Positions 37,412 through 50,194 of a stretch of DNA of 64,000 nt are shown here, piece after piece. Positions within the stretch are counted from its first letter, which is position 1. The number at the start of each line of letters is the position of its first letter. The translations under genes were made by a program, and so were the position numbers. The stretch spans positions 124,001 to 188,000 of the forward strand of contig NW_017265136.1 in NCBI RefSeq assembly GCF_001638985.1. Reading direction: 5' to 3'. Under the pieces are notes generated by a model that saw nothing but the letters and a program-made list of their open reading frames with translations, did no database searches and had not been told where the DNA came from. The DNA comes from Phycomyces blakesleeanus NRRL 1555(-) (lineage: Eukaryota > Mucoromycota > Mucoromycetes > Mucorales > Phycomycetaceae).

Positions 37412-40400
37412 AGGATCGTAATAATATTTGCTACAAACTATGAATTAAGTTATGTATTTACCCACCAAACCTCCTTAACGATACAAGTCTCGAGATCTTG
37501 GATTAATGTATGGAGAATATACTTGGTCTTTGTAACCTAATCTTTAAAGTCTTACAGAAACGTTCAGAGATCCAAGGTAAGCTAATCATTTATAATATTG
37601 ACTATTATTATTATTATTATTATTTATTTTGGAAAGGTGTACTAGTTTGCTTTTATCAAACCACCAACACATTAGAGGTCAAGCCAAACATCTTTTGGTA
37701 AATATCATTGATGAGCAGTATTAAAACAAAATGACACTAGAGGAAGTACTATTCGTTACTTATGGTCAGTCAATCAACTTTCCAAAACATGGTGATAAGA
37801 TTTATCCAAGTTTTAAATTATCAAGGATTATATTCTTCACAGCGCAATGTTTCTTATTTAATACCAACTTTGACTACTTTGTTGTATTCACAAGCCCAGA
37901 GACAAATAAATTCAAATTGCGTTTAATTGTATGTTGATATAGAACATATATATATGTTAAGTCTATAAGTATTGCTTTGATCCATATAGTTCTCTATTTC
38001 TTCAGGTGCTTTAATATATATATGTATATGAGCACATTTGATTAACGAGATACAAGACCATCAATGTAAACGCAACATACATATCTTTGGTCACACTTGG
38101 TTGATAAGAGAGACATTCCCTTTTATATATATGTGTATATGTATATATCAGTCTGATTGTATCAATATCACGGCCTATAAATTAGAATGACAATACAATT
38201 ATGAGGTATTAAATACTTGTTTCTTTATATGACTTGTCTACTGAGAACCAATAAATATAAAGCTAAATTCTCTTTATCAAAGATAGCTGTTTAAGTATTG
38301 GTCTCTAAATGGGTAGGTAAGATAAATAAAATACATTAGAGATAGAGAAAAGATGTAATGAGTTCTAATTGAGCCATGTCGCTTTCGAACATGGGTTATC
38401 CAGAGGCTGGATATGACAGTGTAAACATAACCAAGCCATCAAAGGCTAGGTTGACTGTTGTTAGAGATATCTCTTGAACGCTCGATCACTTGGTTACATG
38501 TGTATTATTTGGCATTAGTACGAACTATACAGTGATTTAGATGTTTTAATACACTGCCTATTCTTTTTGAACCTTTTTAAAGATGAAAACAAAAACAAGT
38601 GACTTTAATAACATAAAGAAAACATATTGTGGTTTCATGTGAGACTTCTGTATTGATCCTAGTTCCAGGGTTTTAACAGCAAGTGCTAAATTAAGAACAA
38701 AATAGATACACAGTAAAATGCTTTATTCTGATAGATTGCCGAGCACTCTGATTGGAAAGCAGTTTGAGCTTCGACTATCTATTATTTATTTTTATTACTT
38801 AAAATATATGTATATAAAAAAGGGATATAGATTGATAGAGAATGCAAGACAAGACAAGGCAAAGTAAAGAAGGGGCGGATTTATGAACTTCTTTCTTTTT
38901 CTTGTTCATAAATGAATGTACAAATATTATTGCTATTATTACTTGACAGATTTGTTGATTGTTTCAGTGTTTATCATACTGAGAACATTCTTCTATCTTT
39001 CATCAAGAAGAAATTTATAGGTGATAAGAAAGAAGGGAAGATTCACAACATAGAGTACCTTGCTGTTGTGGACCATGTATAGTATACACCTCACATGCTG
39101 TGAAAATACCATTAAAAGGAAATTGTTTGATAGAAGCAAAGAACAAAACAGAGTTTGGGGGTTTGGTTTTTTTTCTTTATTTTTTTCATATGGGTTTTTG
39201 CGCGTGTGGGTTTATGTTTGTGATAAAATCAGTCAAAAAAAGGTATAAAATGAGATCCAGATAACTAATACTTGCGCTAATACTAAAAGAAAAGAAAAGA
39301 AAAATCTAAAATATACACAGAGTCACTCTGCTTCGATGCTACAGACCCGAATATATCTAGTAAATTTTTTGAAGGTGGAACAGATAGTCTTTTTCTTAAA
39401 ATAAAATAAAATAAAAAATAAAATCAGGTAAACCTTTATGTAATTCACATTGAGGCGGGAAACATCGGAAGTACCGTTGTATGACTATAGGCGTTCTTAT
39501 CTTTTTAGACTCCAAGTCTTTACAACCACAATACCAAATATAACATTAATCTTGAGTAATTGTTGTTTTACGAGATTAGATGAGAGAATCTATTGGTAGA
39601 ATCTTGTTGTTGTTGTTTTTTTTTTCAAAGTCTTATCTTATCATGATTTATTTTTATCATTCCCAATAGTCTGTACAATAATTAACCATAATACTGACTC
39701 CCCCCAAAAAAAAGCGCAATAATGAATGAACGAATGAATGATTTGTAAGATCTATAGCATTTCCAAGATATCTCATCTTTTCTCTTTTTCTAATCTCGAT
39801 TTACATCTTGTACTTTCATGATTAGGCGTGTAATTAATTTTACTAGATTGAACAAATAAAAGTATCCAATTACTTTCAAATTTCAAATACATTTATTATT
39901 ATTCTTTAGAAAATATACTGAAATAGTAGTAATAATTGAATATTGTGCCTCAGAAACAATTCCACATATACAACAGAGAGAAAGAAGCAGAAAAATGGCT
40001 CAGAATACAGTCAATCGGTGCATTTATTTTTTTAAAAAAAAACACTTATTGATAAAACATATCCTCAAACCCACGTCTAATTTTCAGCTTGTTTCTTTAA
40101 AGATGTATTGAAGTTTGTCCAAAATTTAATTAGAATTAATTAATTAATAGCTAAAAACAAGAAATCATTGTAATATCAAGTGGCTGTTTAGTCTTCAGTA
40201 CCTTTACACAGATATATTAATAATGCAGATTATTTATTCCTCTGAATGTTAATTTATTTACATTTTAATTTTAACTTTAGTTTTCTATTTAAAATAAGAA
40301 AAAGACAATAGCACGCACTACAATATATAAATACATATATATATATATTGAGAATAGCAGAAAGGAAGTGAAGAATTAAAATTAAAGAAAAAGAAAGAAA

Positions 40401-40464
40401 AAATAGCCTACATCCAGTGCAGGTTTATTATTATTATTATTACTATTATTATTATTATTACAGT
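35987..40464. other. Gene-poor AT-rich region
   Basis: About 4.5 kb between the RasGEF and the coiled-coil gene. Scattered short open frames (36140-36687, 37510-37937, 39060-39248) have low-complexity or unremarkable translations and no splice partners. It includes CATACAA repeats (36095-36128), a GA run (37381-37409) and many TA runs. No gene or RNA is recognised. Confidence 0.5.
37381..37409. repeat. GA dinucleotide microsatellite
   Basis: Uninterrupted GA run of about 29 bases. Confidence 0.95.
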
Positions 40465-43400
40465 CTACAGAGGGGAGCACACAACAAACGATGTCTGAAC
40501 ACCCATATCTACTTGATCCCAATGTTTTAACTCAAGCATAGATTTTACATCTCGCAACTCGTTTTCAAGCTTTAGGCGCAACAACTCTTCACGTTCCATC
40601 TCACTCTGATGGCCTACTGTTGCCTGAGCCATCATCTGCCTAAATTCTTTTCGCAACTCAAGAGTCCCGCTGTCGCCTCCGATACGCTTGGCTTGTTCGT
40701 CAGCAAGACTTCGCTCGCGCTCACGAAGTGCCTGTCTAAGTTCCGAGATACGATCTTCATACGTCTTACGTTCGTGCTTAAAGTCAGTCATATTGCGAGT
40801 CAAACGATCGTATTCTTTGAGAATACAGCTCAGTTCGGCCTCAAGGCTGGCCGATTGGAGCATATAGGCACCTTCTCTTTGCGAAAATTTCGACTGGGCA
40901 TCTTGGAAAGCCGACCGGAGTCTGTTGAGTTCAGCATCAAGCACAGCCTTGTTGCGTTCAAAAGGCACGGCGGAAAGATGTATTGGTGCTTGTAATGGTT
41001 GCGGGGAACACGTCTGGAGATCCTTGAGTTGTTTCTGATAGACGTTCGATTGTTGAGTGGCTTCATAAAGAGCCTTTTTACTATTCGAAAGATTGTGCTC
41101 ACACTCTTTCAAGGCCTTCTGGCAGTCCGAGTGTTCTGCCTGTACACGTCTATACTCTCGTTCAATCGTCTGTACTTGAGACTTTAGGCCATCAGCTTCG
41201 AATTCTCTTTCATACATCCTCTGATCACCGTGCTCTCCTTGCACAAAATACCCCACTGGGTTTTCCAACAATTCGTTTTGATTTATACCCTTGTTTTGTA
41301 GCAATGCCTGCACTGCATCATGGATTGATTTATTCGAAAGTCCTGTTGCCCGATCACACGCATCCAGCAACTCAGCTTCTTCTTTTTTAGATTTCTGTAG
41401 TATGCTTGCCTGACGGCTGATGTGGTTTTCGAGAGAATCTATATAGCTGTTCAGAGTGTGTTTGATATTCGACCCATTTTTTGGTATGTGTCTGTTTTCC
41501 AGTAGGCTCTCGAGGTCTTTTCTGTACCGTCTCTCCTGATCGAGCGAATCGCGTAATTGATCAATTTCCCGGCTATGCAGAAGGGCCTGATGTTGGTCCC
41601 GACTAGCGGTTTCCATCATCTTTTCGTTTGATGCCAGCTGTTGCCCAATAGTCTCTATTTTGTCTTTGATGCTGCTGATTTCCCACGACTCTTCTGATCT
41701 TGCGTACTCTTGGTCCAAGCGTTCGCCAGGGCTGTCCTCCACGCTCGTCACACTTGTCCTGACCGAGCTCGAGAACCGAGAGTCTCCAGAGATACTTCCA
41801 TTGTCACTCACACTGCACACACCCAGTGTGGTCCTTTGGCTCTGGTGCCTCGGGCTTATGTAACTGTGGACAATGTGATCCAGTTGCCGCGATAGTTGAC
41901 CAAGAGCCGATCGTAGGATGTCCAACTCGTTTGTCTGCTGGGCGGCAGCTGGCGGGCTTCTTGTGTAATCGCCCATCATTTGCTTGCGAGCAGAGACAGC
42001 AATTGTACCTGCAATGTGCTCAAGGTATCTTGCCCGGTCATCCGAAAGCTCTGAAAAGGCCAGAAACAGTTGCTCTGTTAACAATTCTGTCTGTTCGTCA
42101 CTCTCGTTAATTTGTTTCATCAAGCTTGGATCCACATTTTCAAGCCTCAGGGAGCTAACTAGGGCAGATCTTATCAATGCTTCGCATTTAAGCTGTGTCT
42201 TTAGAACATTTAACCTAGATGATTTCTTATTATGTTTCTACAAAGAGACATATGTTAATAAAAAAATTGATATGCTTTTATTAAACTGTAAGAATAAATA
42301 AATGAATGAATAATATATATATTGATCCTATTTGATACTGATTGATATTTACCTCTTGTAGTTCCTTGAGATGAGTCATTGATGCTGTAGGGAATTCAGA
42401 CGCAAGTGTTATCGCAAATGGACCGGCCAGTTGCTCAACTAGCTCATCAGCCTCAAACTTTGCGGGCGAAGCTGACTTTGCGGATGAGACTGAATAGGCC
42501 ACACAATCTGTCCAAGGTAAAGCGATTCCTTCAAATTCAACAATCGTCTTGATCTCATTCGCAAATGACTCTTGTCTTCTAGATTCTTCCTGTCGGCTCC
42601 TTGTCTGTGCTGTTCTTTTGATGTCTGAGTGGGATGAGTCTGCCTTGCGCCGAAAGGAATGCATGTGCTGCGCACGAGAGGATATGGTCGGTGTGGCAGC
42701 CGACACCCGAGTCGCTGTTACCAGCACCGATTCTGTACTGTCGACTACATGGTCAGCCAAAGAAGGGCGTGGGATAGGGGGATGCTTTTGGTTTTTAGTT
42801 TCGTTCAATTGAGTCTGAGCGGATTTGCTGCTTTTGCGCTGACTAGAAAAAGGTATTTTTTTCTCAGGATTGGAACTTGGTCGAGACAGGCTATCTTTTC
42901 TGGATGCAATTGGCATTGGTTTCGTAGTGTTTTGTGTACTGGCTATTGGTTTTGTGGTCGGGGCATTCAATCGTTCTTTCAGAGCTGGTGATGTAGTTGT
43001 AGTTTTTGTGGTTGGGGCGTTTACGGGTTTGTCAACTTTACTAATATTTTCATTGGGACCCGTTTGAGTAATCGAGGTAGTGGTGGCCTGGGGTGTTCGT
43101 GCCCTGTGTATCGAGCTTCGTGGAACGATATTTTTCTGTGTTGGTCTGGATTGGCTTTCGCTTTGGCTTTGGCTTTGGCTTTTTACGCTTGACTTTGAAT
43201 TGATAGAAAGCGTCGAGTTTTGGCTGGCTCTTCTTGGCCTGGCAGAGTTGTCAAAAAGAGAATTGTTTGAGGTGCGTTGAAATGTGGTTGAATTGACATG
43301 ATTGTTAGCGATTGAGGATGTGTTTGACACTGGCGTTACTAGTGTCTTTGTGGGCGTGACGCGCTTAGGTGATTTTGGTTTGAGGTCTTGGTATTGTTTG

Positions 43401-43644
43401 GTGTTAAATTGGTCATTCTTGGATAGGTTTCCGGTTGGCGTAGGTTGCTTATAAATACCACGTATTCGCTGCTACATACAGAATTTAGAAAGTTTATTTT
43501 CTGTTTTCTACTTCTTCTACTTTTTTTTTATTTTTTGTTTTTTCTACTAAATGTCATTTCAGTTTTGACATCTACTCATTACAAATGAGTTAATAAAATG
43601 AGAAGTAAGAAAAGAAAGAAACTCACGGTCTCTTCTCGGCTCAT
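40465..43644 (-). CDS. Long coiled-coil protein, Uds1 (septation)-like
   Basis: Three exons, 43627-43644 (18 nt, MSREET), 42353-43471 and 40465-42237, give 969 aa. Residues about 10-300 are a disordered Ser/Thr/Lys/Gln-rich region with SQ/SE repeats. A helical domain follows (about 330-470; LNVLKTQLKCEALIRSALVSSL, then TEQLFLAFSELSDDRARYLEHIAGT) that resembles the fungal Uds1 (up-regulated during septation) domain. The rest is mostly heptad-patterned coiled coil. Uds1-family proteins are poorly characterised septation or hyphal-tip factors. The domain assignment rests on memory of its pattern, so a generic coiled-coil scaffold remains possible. The gene model itself is firm. Confidence 0.7.
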
Positions 43645-43880
43645 ATTTGGATGACATGTAATTCAATAAAAAAAGGGAAGAGAAAGAGAGAGAGAGAGAA
43701 AAAGAAAAAAAAGGAAGAAGATTTAAAGAAGTACAAAGAATTAAAGTGATTATTATTTAGAAGAAGAAAGAAAATAAGAAAGGGCGTTAAAAAGATGTAG
43801 AGTTTATTGTTCACTGTGTGCAAGAGCACATCATGTAAGTGTTGCCATATATAGGTGTTGCCCATATGCCAAATACTTCT

Positions 43881-45944
43881 TTAAATGTTGGGGATTGTAC
43901 CACGAACAACGGCAGACAGTAGTTCTCTCACTTCTGGGTCGTCTGCCAGAATAGTTGTTTGGTTTGGTTCAAACACAATGGAAGCTTCCATGTATGATGG
44001 TAGAATAATTTTCTGGTTTCCTAAATGATCGCGTACAAGTCGTAGTGCTGCATATTCGATTCCGCTCTACAGTTCCATGATCAGAATACTATTCTTAATA
44101 CAATTACCACCACAACCACCACCACAAAAGCTAATACAGCTATTACTACTATCCCTACTACTAATACTACTATAATTCTTTCTTTCTCTTTAAAAGAGAT
44201 TAATATTAATTCAATTCCTTACCTCCTTAAGCCTCTTCATAATAGAAATGGCATCGACCGGTTGAATAGGGGTGCGATTGTCAGCAAGTGTGATTGCACG
44301 AGTGCTTGGGCCTGAATTCATGTCTCCTAGCACCAACTGGTTATTGTGAAGATGTAGGGATCCAGAGATAGGTAGCAGGTAACTTGCGGATCCAGGTGCC
44401 TGTGGCTCTAGCTGAGACAGCTGTAGACTGTTACCCACCTAGTATATAATAATAATAATAATAATAGTAGAAATAACAATAAATTAGAAATAATCAATAA
44501 TCAACTATTTCCCCTGTTCTTTCTCTTCTTCTTCTTTTACATATATATATATATATATATGTCTGTGTGCATATACCTTTTCGGAGATTGTGACTTTATC
44601 CCATTTACGTTTGAGGTCAACGTCTAGAATGTCACCCGATGTGTATATGTGAACATCTGCTCCTTTTTGCCTCCAATCCTCCTGAAATTGAGTGGCTCCC
44701 TGGCATTTAGGGATAATGATGTGTCGCGGAGAACCATCAAGTTTACGCATCCAATTCATGGTTAACAGGCGGCCCACTTCAGTTAGAGTAATACGGGTAT
44801 CCAGAGGGGCTCGTAAGACTGTCATTCGACACCCTAAAGGTACATCAAATGAAGGAACTTCAGGATCTGTAAAAGAGAGAGAGAGAGAGAAAAGATGAAT
44901 AAGCACAGGTCTTTCGGCATACATACATATATATATATATATATATCAGGTAAAAGTATGAAAATAAGATCACTCACCAACAACGATACACACATTGTGC
45001 TCTGAGTTTCCCCATTTCTTGAGAAACCATGAAACCGGTCCATTTGTTGGGCATGCATAATCGCCAGTAAACACAATGCATGGTTCCTTAAAGTCTTTCT
45101 TTGCCTTGACATCTAATGAAATTGACCCGACAGCCTGAAGTCCACCTGATTTGAGCAAGAGACCATGAGGAAGAGGCATTTTCGGGACATATAGTTGTTC
45201 CTGTAATTCTGGTGTCATCCTACACAAAAAATCGCCACAAAAAAAAGTGCATAGACGTACATACATTAATAATGTGTGGGTTTGTTTCTATTCTGTACTC
45301 TCACCATTCTCCACAGATGTTTGCATATTGTAGACTTCGATTTGCCATTGGCCCAACCATGTAGATTGGTATTTGATGAGTTTCGTGCCCAATCTCGACA
45401 CCTACTGACAAGAGGTAGTTGCGAATCTCACCGATCAAGTCAAATATAATACCCATTGTTGGGATCGGAAACAATACATTGCCCCTTGCTTGAAGAGCTC
45501 TCCCTATGATTTTTTTTTAAAATAAATAAATAAAATAATAATATTATTACTATTAGCGTTGGCCCAATTGTTAAAAAAAAAAAGAAATGAAATGAAATTA
45601 AAAAGAAAAATCTACATGTATTGGGTTTTATTCTTCTTAATGTTATCTTTAGTTTGGCATACCTATGTAGGACATCATCTTGGCTTTTGAGCGTTGGAAA
45701 GAAAGATCAAGGTGAGATTGGTTTGTAAGATCACTGACGTGAATCACATCCGCATTTTTTAAAACAGAAGTGTCAAAATCGAGAGGGTGGAGTCCGGTGA
45801 CCAGTGATGAAGAGGACAAGAAGACAATCTTTTTGTAACTTGTTTCTAGTAACCAATTTGCACTTCCCAAAGAATGGCCTGAGCTGTGTGCTTCGAGACG
45901 TAGTGTCGAGAAAAGAGTCTTTTTACAAAGCAAATATCAATCTA

Positions 45945-45980
<36 letters not shown>

Positions 45981-46795
45981 CATCGTTTTTTTTTTTTGGT
46001 TGATTGGTTGGTTGTTGTTTGGTGGCTCACCAATGTCTCTGTAAATCTGACGGGTTGGATTTTTTCAATGCAAGAAGCAATTTCTTTCATAGTGTAAAGT
46101 GAGCGCCATCCTTGTTCGATACAAGATTGTCCCATTGCACCCAGTTGAGAAAAGTGGGTTGAGGATTTCGGGGCAATTGATGTTATGGAGTGTCCATGAT
46201 AGGAAACCAGTTCTTCCATACGATATCTTCAAGTGTACATATATATATATATCATATACATTAAATTATTCAACAAGATATCTTAAAGATACATATATAT
46301 ATATAACAAATGTGGAAATGGAGAGCCTTTCTTATTTTATTATTATTGTATTTTAATAACTCACCTTGCAAACTCAATTGTAGGCTCAGTAGCAATGATT
46401 TTTCCTTTATATCCAAGATACTCGGTCAAAAAAGGCAGACCGAGCATCAGTTGCGAATTAGCAATGATGACTAGATCAATGCTGTGAACATCTACAAGAC
46501 TAAAGTCGGCTATTCTGAATACGCATCGATCCTCACAATTGTCAAGTTGTGAGCTAGCCAGAGAATAGTTTGTGTCGTTTGCACTTTTTCTGGTCTCATC
46601 ATAACTCGACAGGATTGACGAGAGTGTATTTATGGATGATGGTGGTTGTGGGTAAAGAGGTTGGGTAGCTGGACGTGCAAATGCACTCAGGGCAGTACTT
46701 TCGAGAGGACAATTTAACAGGATTGTGTGTTGTCTAATCTTTACTAAGAATGTATTTTGGGGTGCTCCCATGCGATCGATGCATTGTATCTTCAT
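43881..46795 (-). CDS. INTS9: Integrator complex subunit 9 (metallo-beta-lactamase/beta-CASP, inactive)
   Basis: Eight exons join in frame into 671 aa: 46365-46795, 46031-46226, 45663-45918, 45305-45503, 44978-45219, 44577-44866, 44223-44438 and 43881-44066. The metal-binding HxHxDH of active beta-CASP nucleases is replaced here (IDLVIIANSQLMLGLPFL then ATEP), the known INTS9 pattern. The core HSSGHSLGSANW, the KIVFLSSSS strand, beta-CASP segments and GDYACPTNGPVSWFLKKW follow, then a C-terminal region matching the INTS11-binding part. INTS9 is the non-catalytic partner of the endonuclease INTS11 and scaffolds snRNA and nascent-RNA cleavage. Length is close to animal INTS9. It is divergent from NOP10, with 303 bp between the start codons. 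Confidence 0.9.
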
Positions 46796-47098
46796 TATCC
46801 TACTTTTCTCCTTATTTCTTCTTCTTCTTCTTTTTATTTTACTTTCTTTTTGTTTTGTTTATCTAATGTCTGTTACTAGTTTTATTGACTTGTTTCACTT
46901 TGAGTATGCAATTTATATTTGCATATTAATAGGAGGGGAGAAAAGGACGAATGGTTTGCATGGCTGGGTGGCTTGTGAAAGGGTGAATAGAGTCACGCCA
47001 ATAGAGATTAGAGTTAGGTTTGACATCTCATTTGATAAGTCTGCCAAAAAAGAAAAGAAAAAAAAAGTAAAGCAATTCTTGTTAGATCTTCATCAGCC

Positions 47099-47182
47099 AT
47101 GTATTTGATGTACTATTTGAACCCCCAGGGCGAGCGTGTCTACACACTCAAGGTAGTGTAGAATTTATGTGTTTTATAGAAA

Positions 47183-47217
<35 letters not shown>

Positions 47218-47376
47218 CGAACTGGAATAAAACAGAAAACTGGTCCTTCTGGGTTCCCAACAAAGTCAGCACATCCTGCTCGCTTCTCTCCTGATGACAA
47301 GTTCTCCCGTCAACGCATTACAATCAAGAAGAGATACAACATCTTGTTGACCCAGCTTCCTGCCCGTGCTATCTAA
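47099..47376 (+). CDS. NOP10: H/ACA ribonucleoprotein subunit Nop10
   Basis: Two short exons, 47099-47152 ([18 protein letters not shown]) and 47236-47376, give exactly 64 aa, the family length. The intron (47153-47235) contains a long TA run and ends AACAG. The second exon carries the conserved [17 protein letters not shown] and ends [10 protein letters not shown]. Nop10 binds the Cbf5 pseudouridine synthase in H/ACA snoRNPs, which guide rRNA and snRNA pseudouridylation in the nucleolus. The exons are too short to be found by an ORF-length cutoff. Confidence 0.93.
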
Positions 47377-47862
47377 AAGGCGCTCGTTCTTTCTTTTCTC
47401 TATTTTAAATCAATTGTCTGTCTAGACAAGAGAATCTTCACAAAATAGCAATAGTGCAAGACCATAGAAAATTTCCTTTTTATTTTATTTCGTCTTCAGT
47501 ATATAGATAGATATATAGATATGTACTTGTATTATACATGGCTTATAATTAATGTTCCTGATTTATTTATTATTATTATTTTTGACGAGTGTGCGTATAT
47601 ATATATATATATGATGGTATCTACAGGTTTGTATACATATTTAATAAAGAAAATAAAATAAAATAAAAAAGAAGAAAAGGGGTGGATCTTGGTTAATGCT
47701 CTCAAGTAAGATATATGTGACTGGTAAGCTGTGTCAATCCCAAAGGTTGTGTGTCTGTGTGTCTGTGTAGTAATGTCTGTGTGTGGTAGTTATTTTTTAT
47801 TTTATTTATTTATTTTATTTTTAAAAAAAAAGTAGTCTTTAATGTACTTGATCTCCTAAACC
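47377..47862. other. NOP10-THG1 intergenic spacer
   Basis: AT-rich sequence, with a TA run (47597-47612) and TGTGTC repeats (47745-47770). It should contain the NOP10 3' UTR and the THG1 promoter; no distinct motif stands out. Confidence 0.5.
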
Positions 47863-49282
47863 ATGGCCAACTCAAAGTATGAATATGTACGCCATTTCGA
47901 GACTGTGGACAAAGTTTTGCCCAACACATGGCTAGTTGTGCGAATTGATGGTCGAGGATTCCATCGGTGAGAGCAAGATATTCATTATTTTCTTTTTTTA
48001 TGTATATATGTATATATAAAGCTTAAAAAAATATTCAATAACAACAATAAGATTTTATTACTATTGCTTTGGTTATTGGTTATTAAATTAAACAAATTCA
48101 AATTAGATTCTCTCAGACTCATGAATTCCAGAAACCCAACGATCGAAGAGCATTAGAGTTGATGAACCAATGTGCGATTGAGGTTATGAAAGATATTAAA
48201 GATATTATTCTAGCCTATGGACAAAGTGATGAATTTAGGTAATAAAATAAACTACAGTAATAAATAGTAATAGTAATAGTAATAGTAATAGTAATATATA
48301 AAAATGTTTTAAATTTAATTTAAATTAAATTTAAATTAAATTAAATTAAATTAAATTAAATTATATCTTTATGTGCATACTATGGCTATGTACATATTAT
48401 GTGTGATATTCATGTGGTAACTGTATCTAAGTATATGCCTTTACTTCTATTATTATTTTATATAGTTTTGTTCTTCCAAAGTCTTGTAACTTGTATTCAC
48501 GAAGAGCGAGTAAGATTGCTTCAACAGTGGCTAGTCTGTTTGCAGCAAACTATGTAATGCACTGGGGAAAATATTTTGGCGATCATAAATTGCAATATGC
48601 ACCTTGTTTCGATTCTCGTGTTGTGTGTTATCCAAGCGACCAGAACCTACGAGATTATCTCAGCTGGCGACAAGCAGATTGTGAGTATAAATATTAAACT
48701 ATTTTGATTCTACTTTATACTGAAAATATCACTCTATATGATTACAGGCCACATAAACAATCTATACAATACAACCTTTTGGGCAATCGTTCATTCTGGC
48801 AAGACTGAAATCGAATCCGAAGAGATCTTGCGGGTAAGTTTTTTTTTTTTTAGATTGTTACATTCTTATATAGTATCTTTTGTATTGGCTGTTTAGAAAG
48901 AACATTATATATAGAATGCATAGACGCCATTATACTTTTTATTTATGTACAAACATTCTAGGGAACATTCTCAAAAGATAAGCATGAGATCCTCTTTACC
49001 AACCACAATATCAATTACAATAAGCTTGAGGATATTTACAAAAAGGGTTCTACAATTATTCGAAAAAAGGTAGAGTTTTATTACGATTTCGATCACAAAT
49101 GTAATTGTGATTATTGAATGCTGGATACTTTGTTGCAATATAACTAGACTCTGGTGACATCCATTTCTCCAAATACTGGAAAGCCGGTAGAACGTACAAA
49201 GCTTGTTCCCTGTGCACTTTATGATGATATTATTGGACAGGAATTTTGGGACACCTATCCAGAACTGTTGAAGGAGCGTTAG
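47863..49282 (+). CDS. THG1: tRNA-His guanylyltransferase
   Basis: Six exons, 47863-47966, 48107-48238, 48466-48680, 48748-48833, 48962-49069 and 49148-49282, give 259 aa. Catalytic metal ligands are in place: Asp29 in [12 protein letters not shown] and Asp76-Glu77 in [12 protein letters not shown]. The [14 protein letters not shown] and [12 protein letters not shown] segments are also typical. Thg1 adds the essential 5' G(-1) to tRNA-His by 3'-5' nucleotide addition, the identity signal for histidyl-tRNA synthetase. Introns 1 and 2 hold simple repeats, including AGTAAT and AAATT arrays (48259-48362). It follows NOP10 on the same strand after 486 bp. Confidence 0.94.
48259..48362. repeat. AGTAAT and AAATT simple repeats in THG1 intron 2
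   Basis: Tandem AGTAAT units (48259-48296), then AAATT pentamers (about 48308-48362). Confidence 0.9.
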
Positions 49283-49387
49283 AAGAAAAAATAAATAAAA
49301 TAAAATAAAATAAAAGAAAATTTACATTTACATTTACATTTGATCCGTCCTGTACGTAAAAGATATATATATATATAAAAAGACTAT

Positions 49388-49951
49388 TTAGGAAGTCTCC
49401 TCAAATATCTGGGAAACTGTCGAGGATATAGCATGCATGAACTGTAAAACTTGATTACGCAAGTCTTCTATTTAAATACAGCATATACATTTATACATGT
49501 AAATAATAATAGCAGAGAGAAAGACTTGCCTTGACTTTCTTCCATAATTGGAATCTTATCAAGCTCATTCTGTACTTGTTCCAGAATCTTCCTGTCGTTC
49601 TCTTCCAATCGTTTTAATAGGGTTTCTTTAAAGCTCTCTATAGATCGAATAATAGAATCCATGTTCTCTATGTACATGGATATATTATATATTGTTGTTA
49701 TTCTGGAAGCACAGTGAAGATATAAACCATCTACAGAAACTATGAAAAAAAACAATTATGCCTTTGATAGAATCATTTCGCTTCTTGATAAAAGATTCGA
49801 CCTGGGTATGCAAAGCAGCCAAGTCTAGGCGTTCCAATTCGTCCGTTATTGATCCATAAGGTTTTTTGATGGATTCTTCTTCTTCGTCTTCTTTATAAGT
49901 ATTAATTAATTTATTACGAGAACAAATATCTTTTACAAGACACAAGCATAT

Positions 49952-49989
<38 letters not shown>

Positions 49990-50013
49990 AGTGATAAAGT
50001 GCTCACCATTCAT
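49388..50013 (-). CDS. Small acidic coiled-coil protein with two GC-AG introns
   Basis: Four exons, 50007-50013 (7 nt, ATGAATG), 49762-49890, 49530-49667 and 49388-49467, give 117 aa. The model is in frame only if introns 2 and 3 use GC donors: AAAG/GCATAA (49761 downward) and CAAG/GCAAGT (49529 downward), each with a normal AG acceptor. The second donor fits the GC-AG consensus well. The protein opens with a Glu/Asp run, then helical segments (ITDELERLDLAALHTQVESF; LLKRLEENDRKILEQVQNEL) and a C-terminal helix (NQVLQFMHAISSTVSQIF). No family is recognised; a small coiled-coil subunit of a larger complex is possible but that is only a guess. Confidence 0.6.
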
Positions 50014-50194
50014 GATATACGTGTGTGTGATATTAATAAGAATATTAGTAAATGAAGAAAGAAATACAGAGGATTTATTAAATAAATTATTAATTAATTA
50101 ATTATATTATATTATATTGTATTGTATTGTATGCATGTATGTATGTATATATGTATATATGTATGTATGTGTGTATGTGTGTATGTGTGTATAT

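Noticed and set aside
37731..37937. 68-codon frame (MTLEEVLFVTYG...)
   Set aside because: The composition is plausible for coding, but it is isolated and no family or splice partner was recognised.
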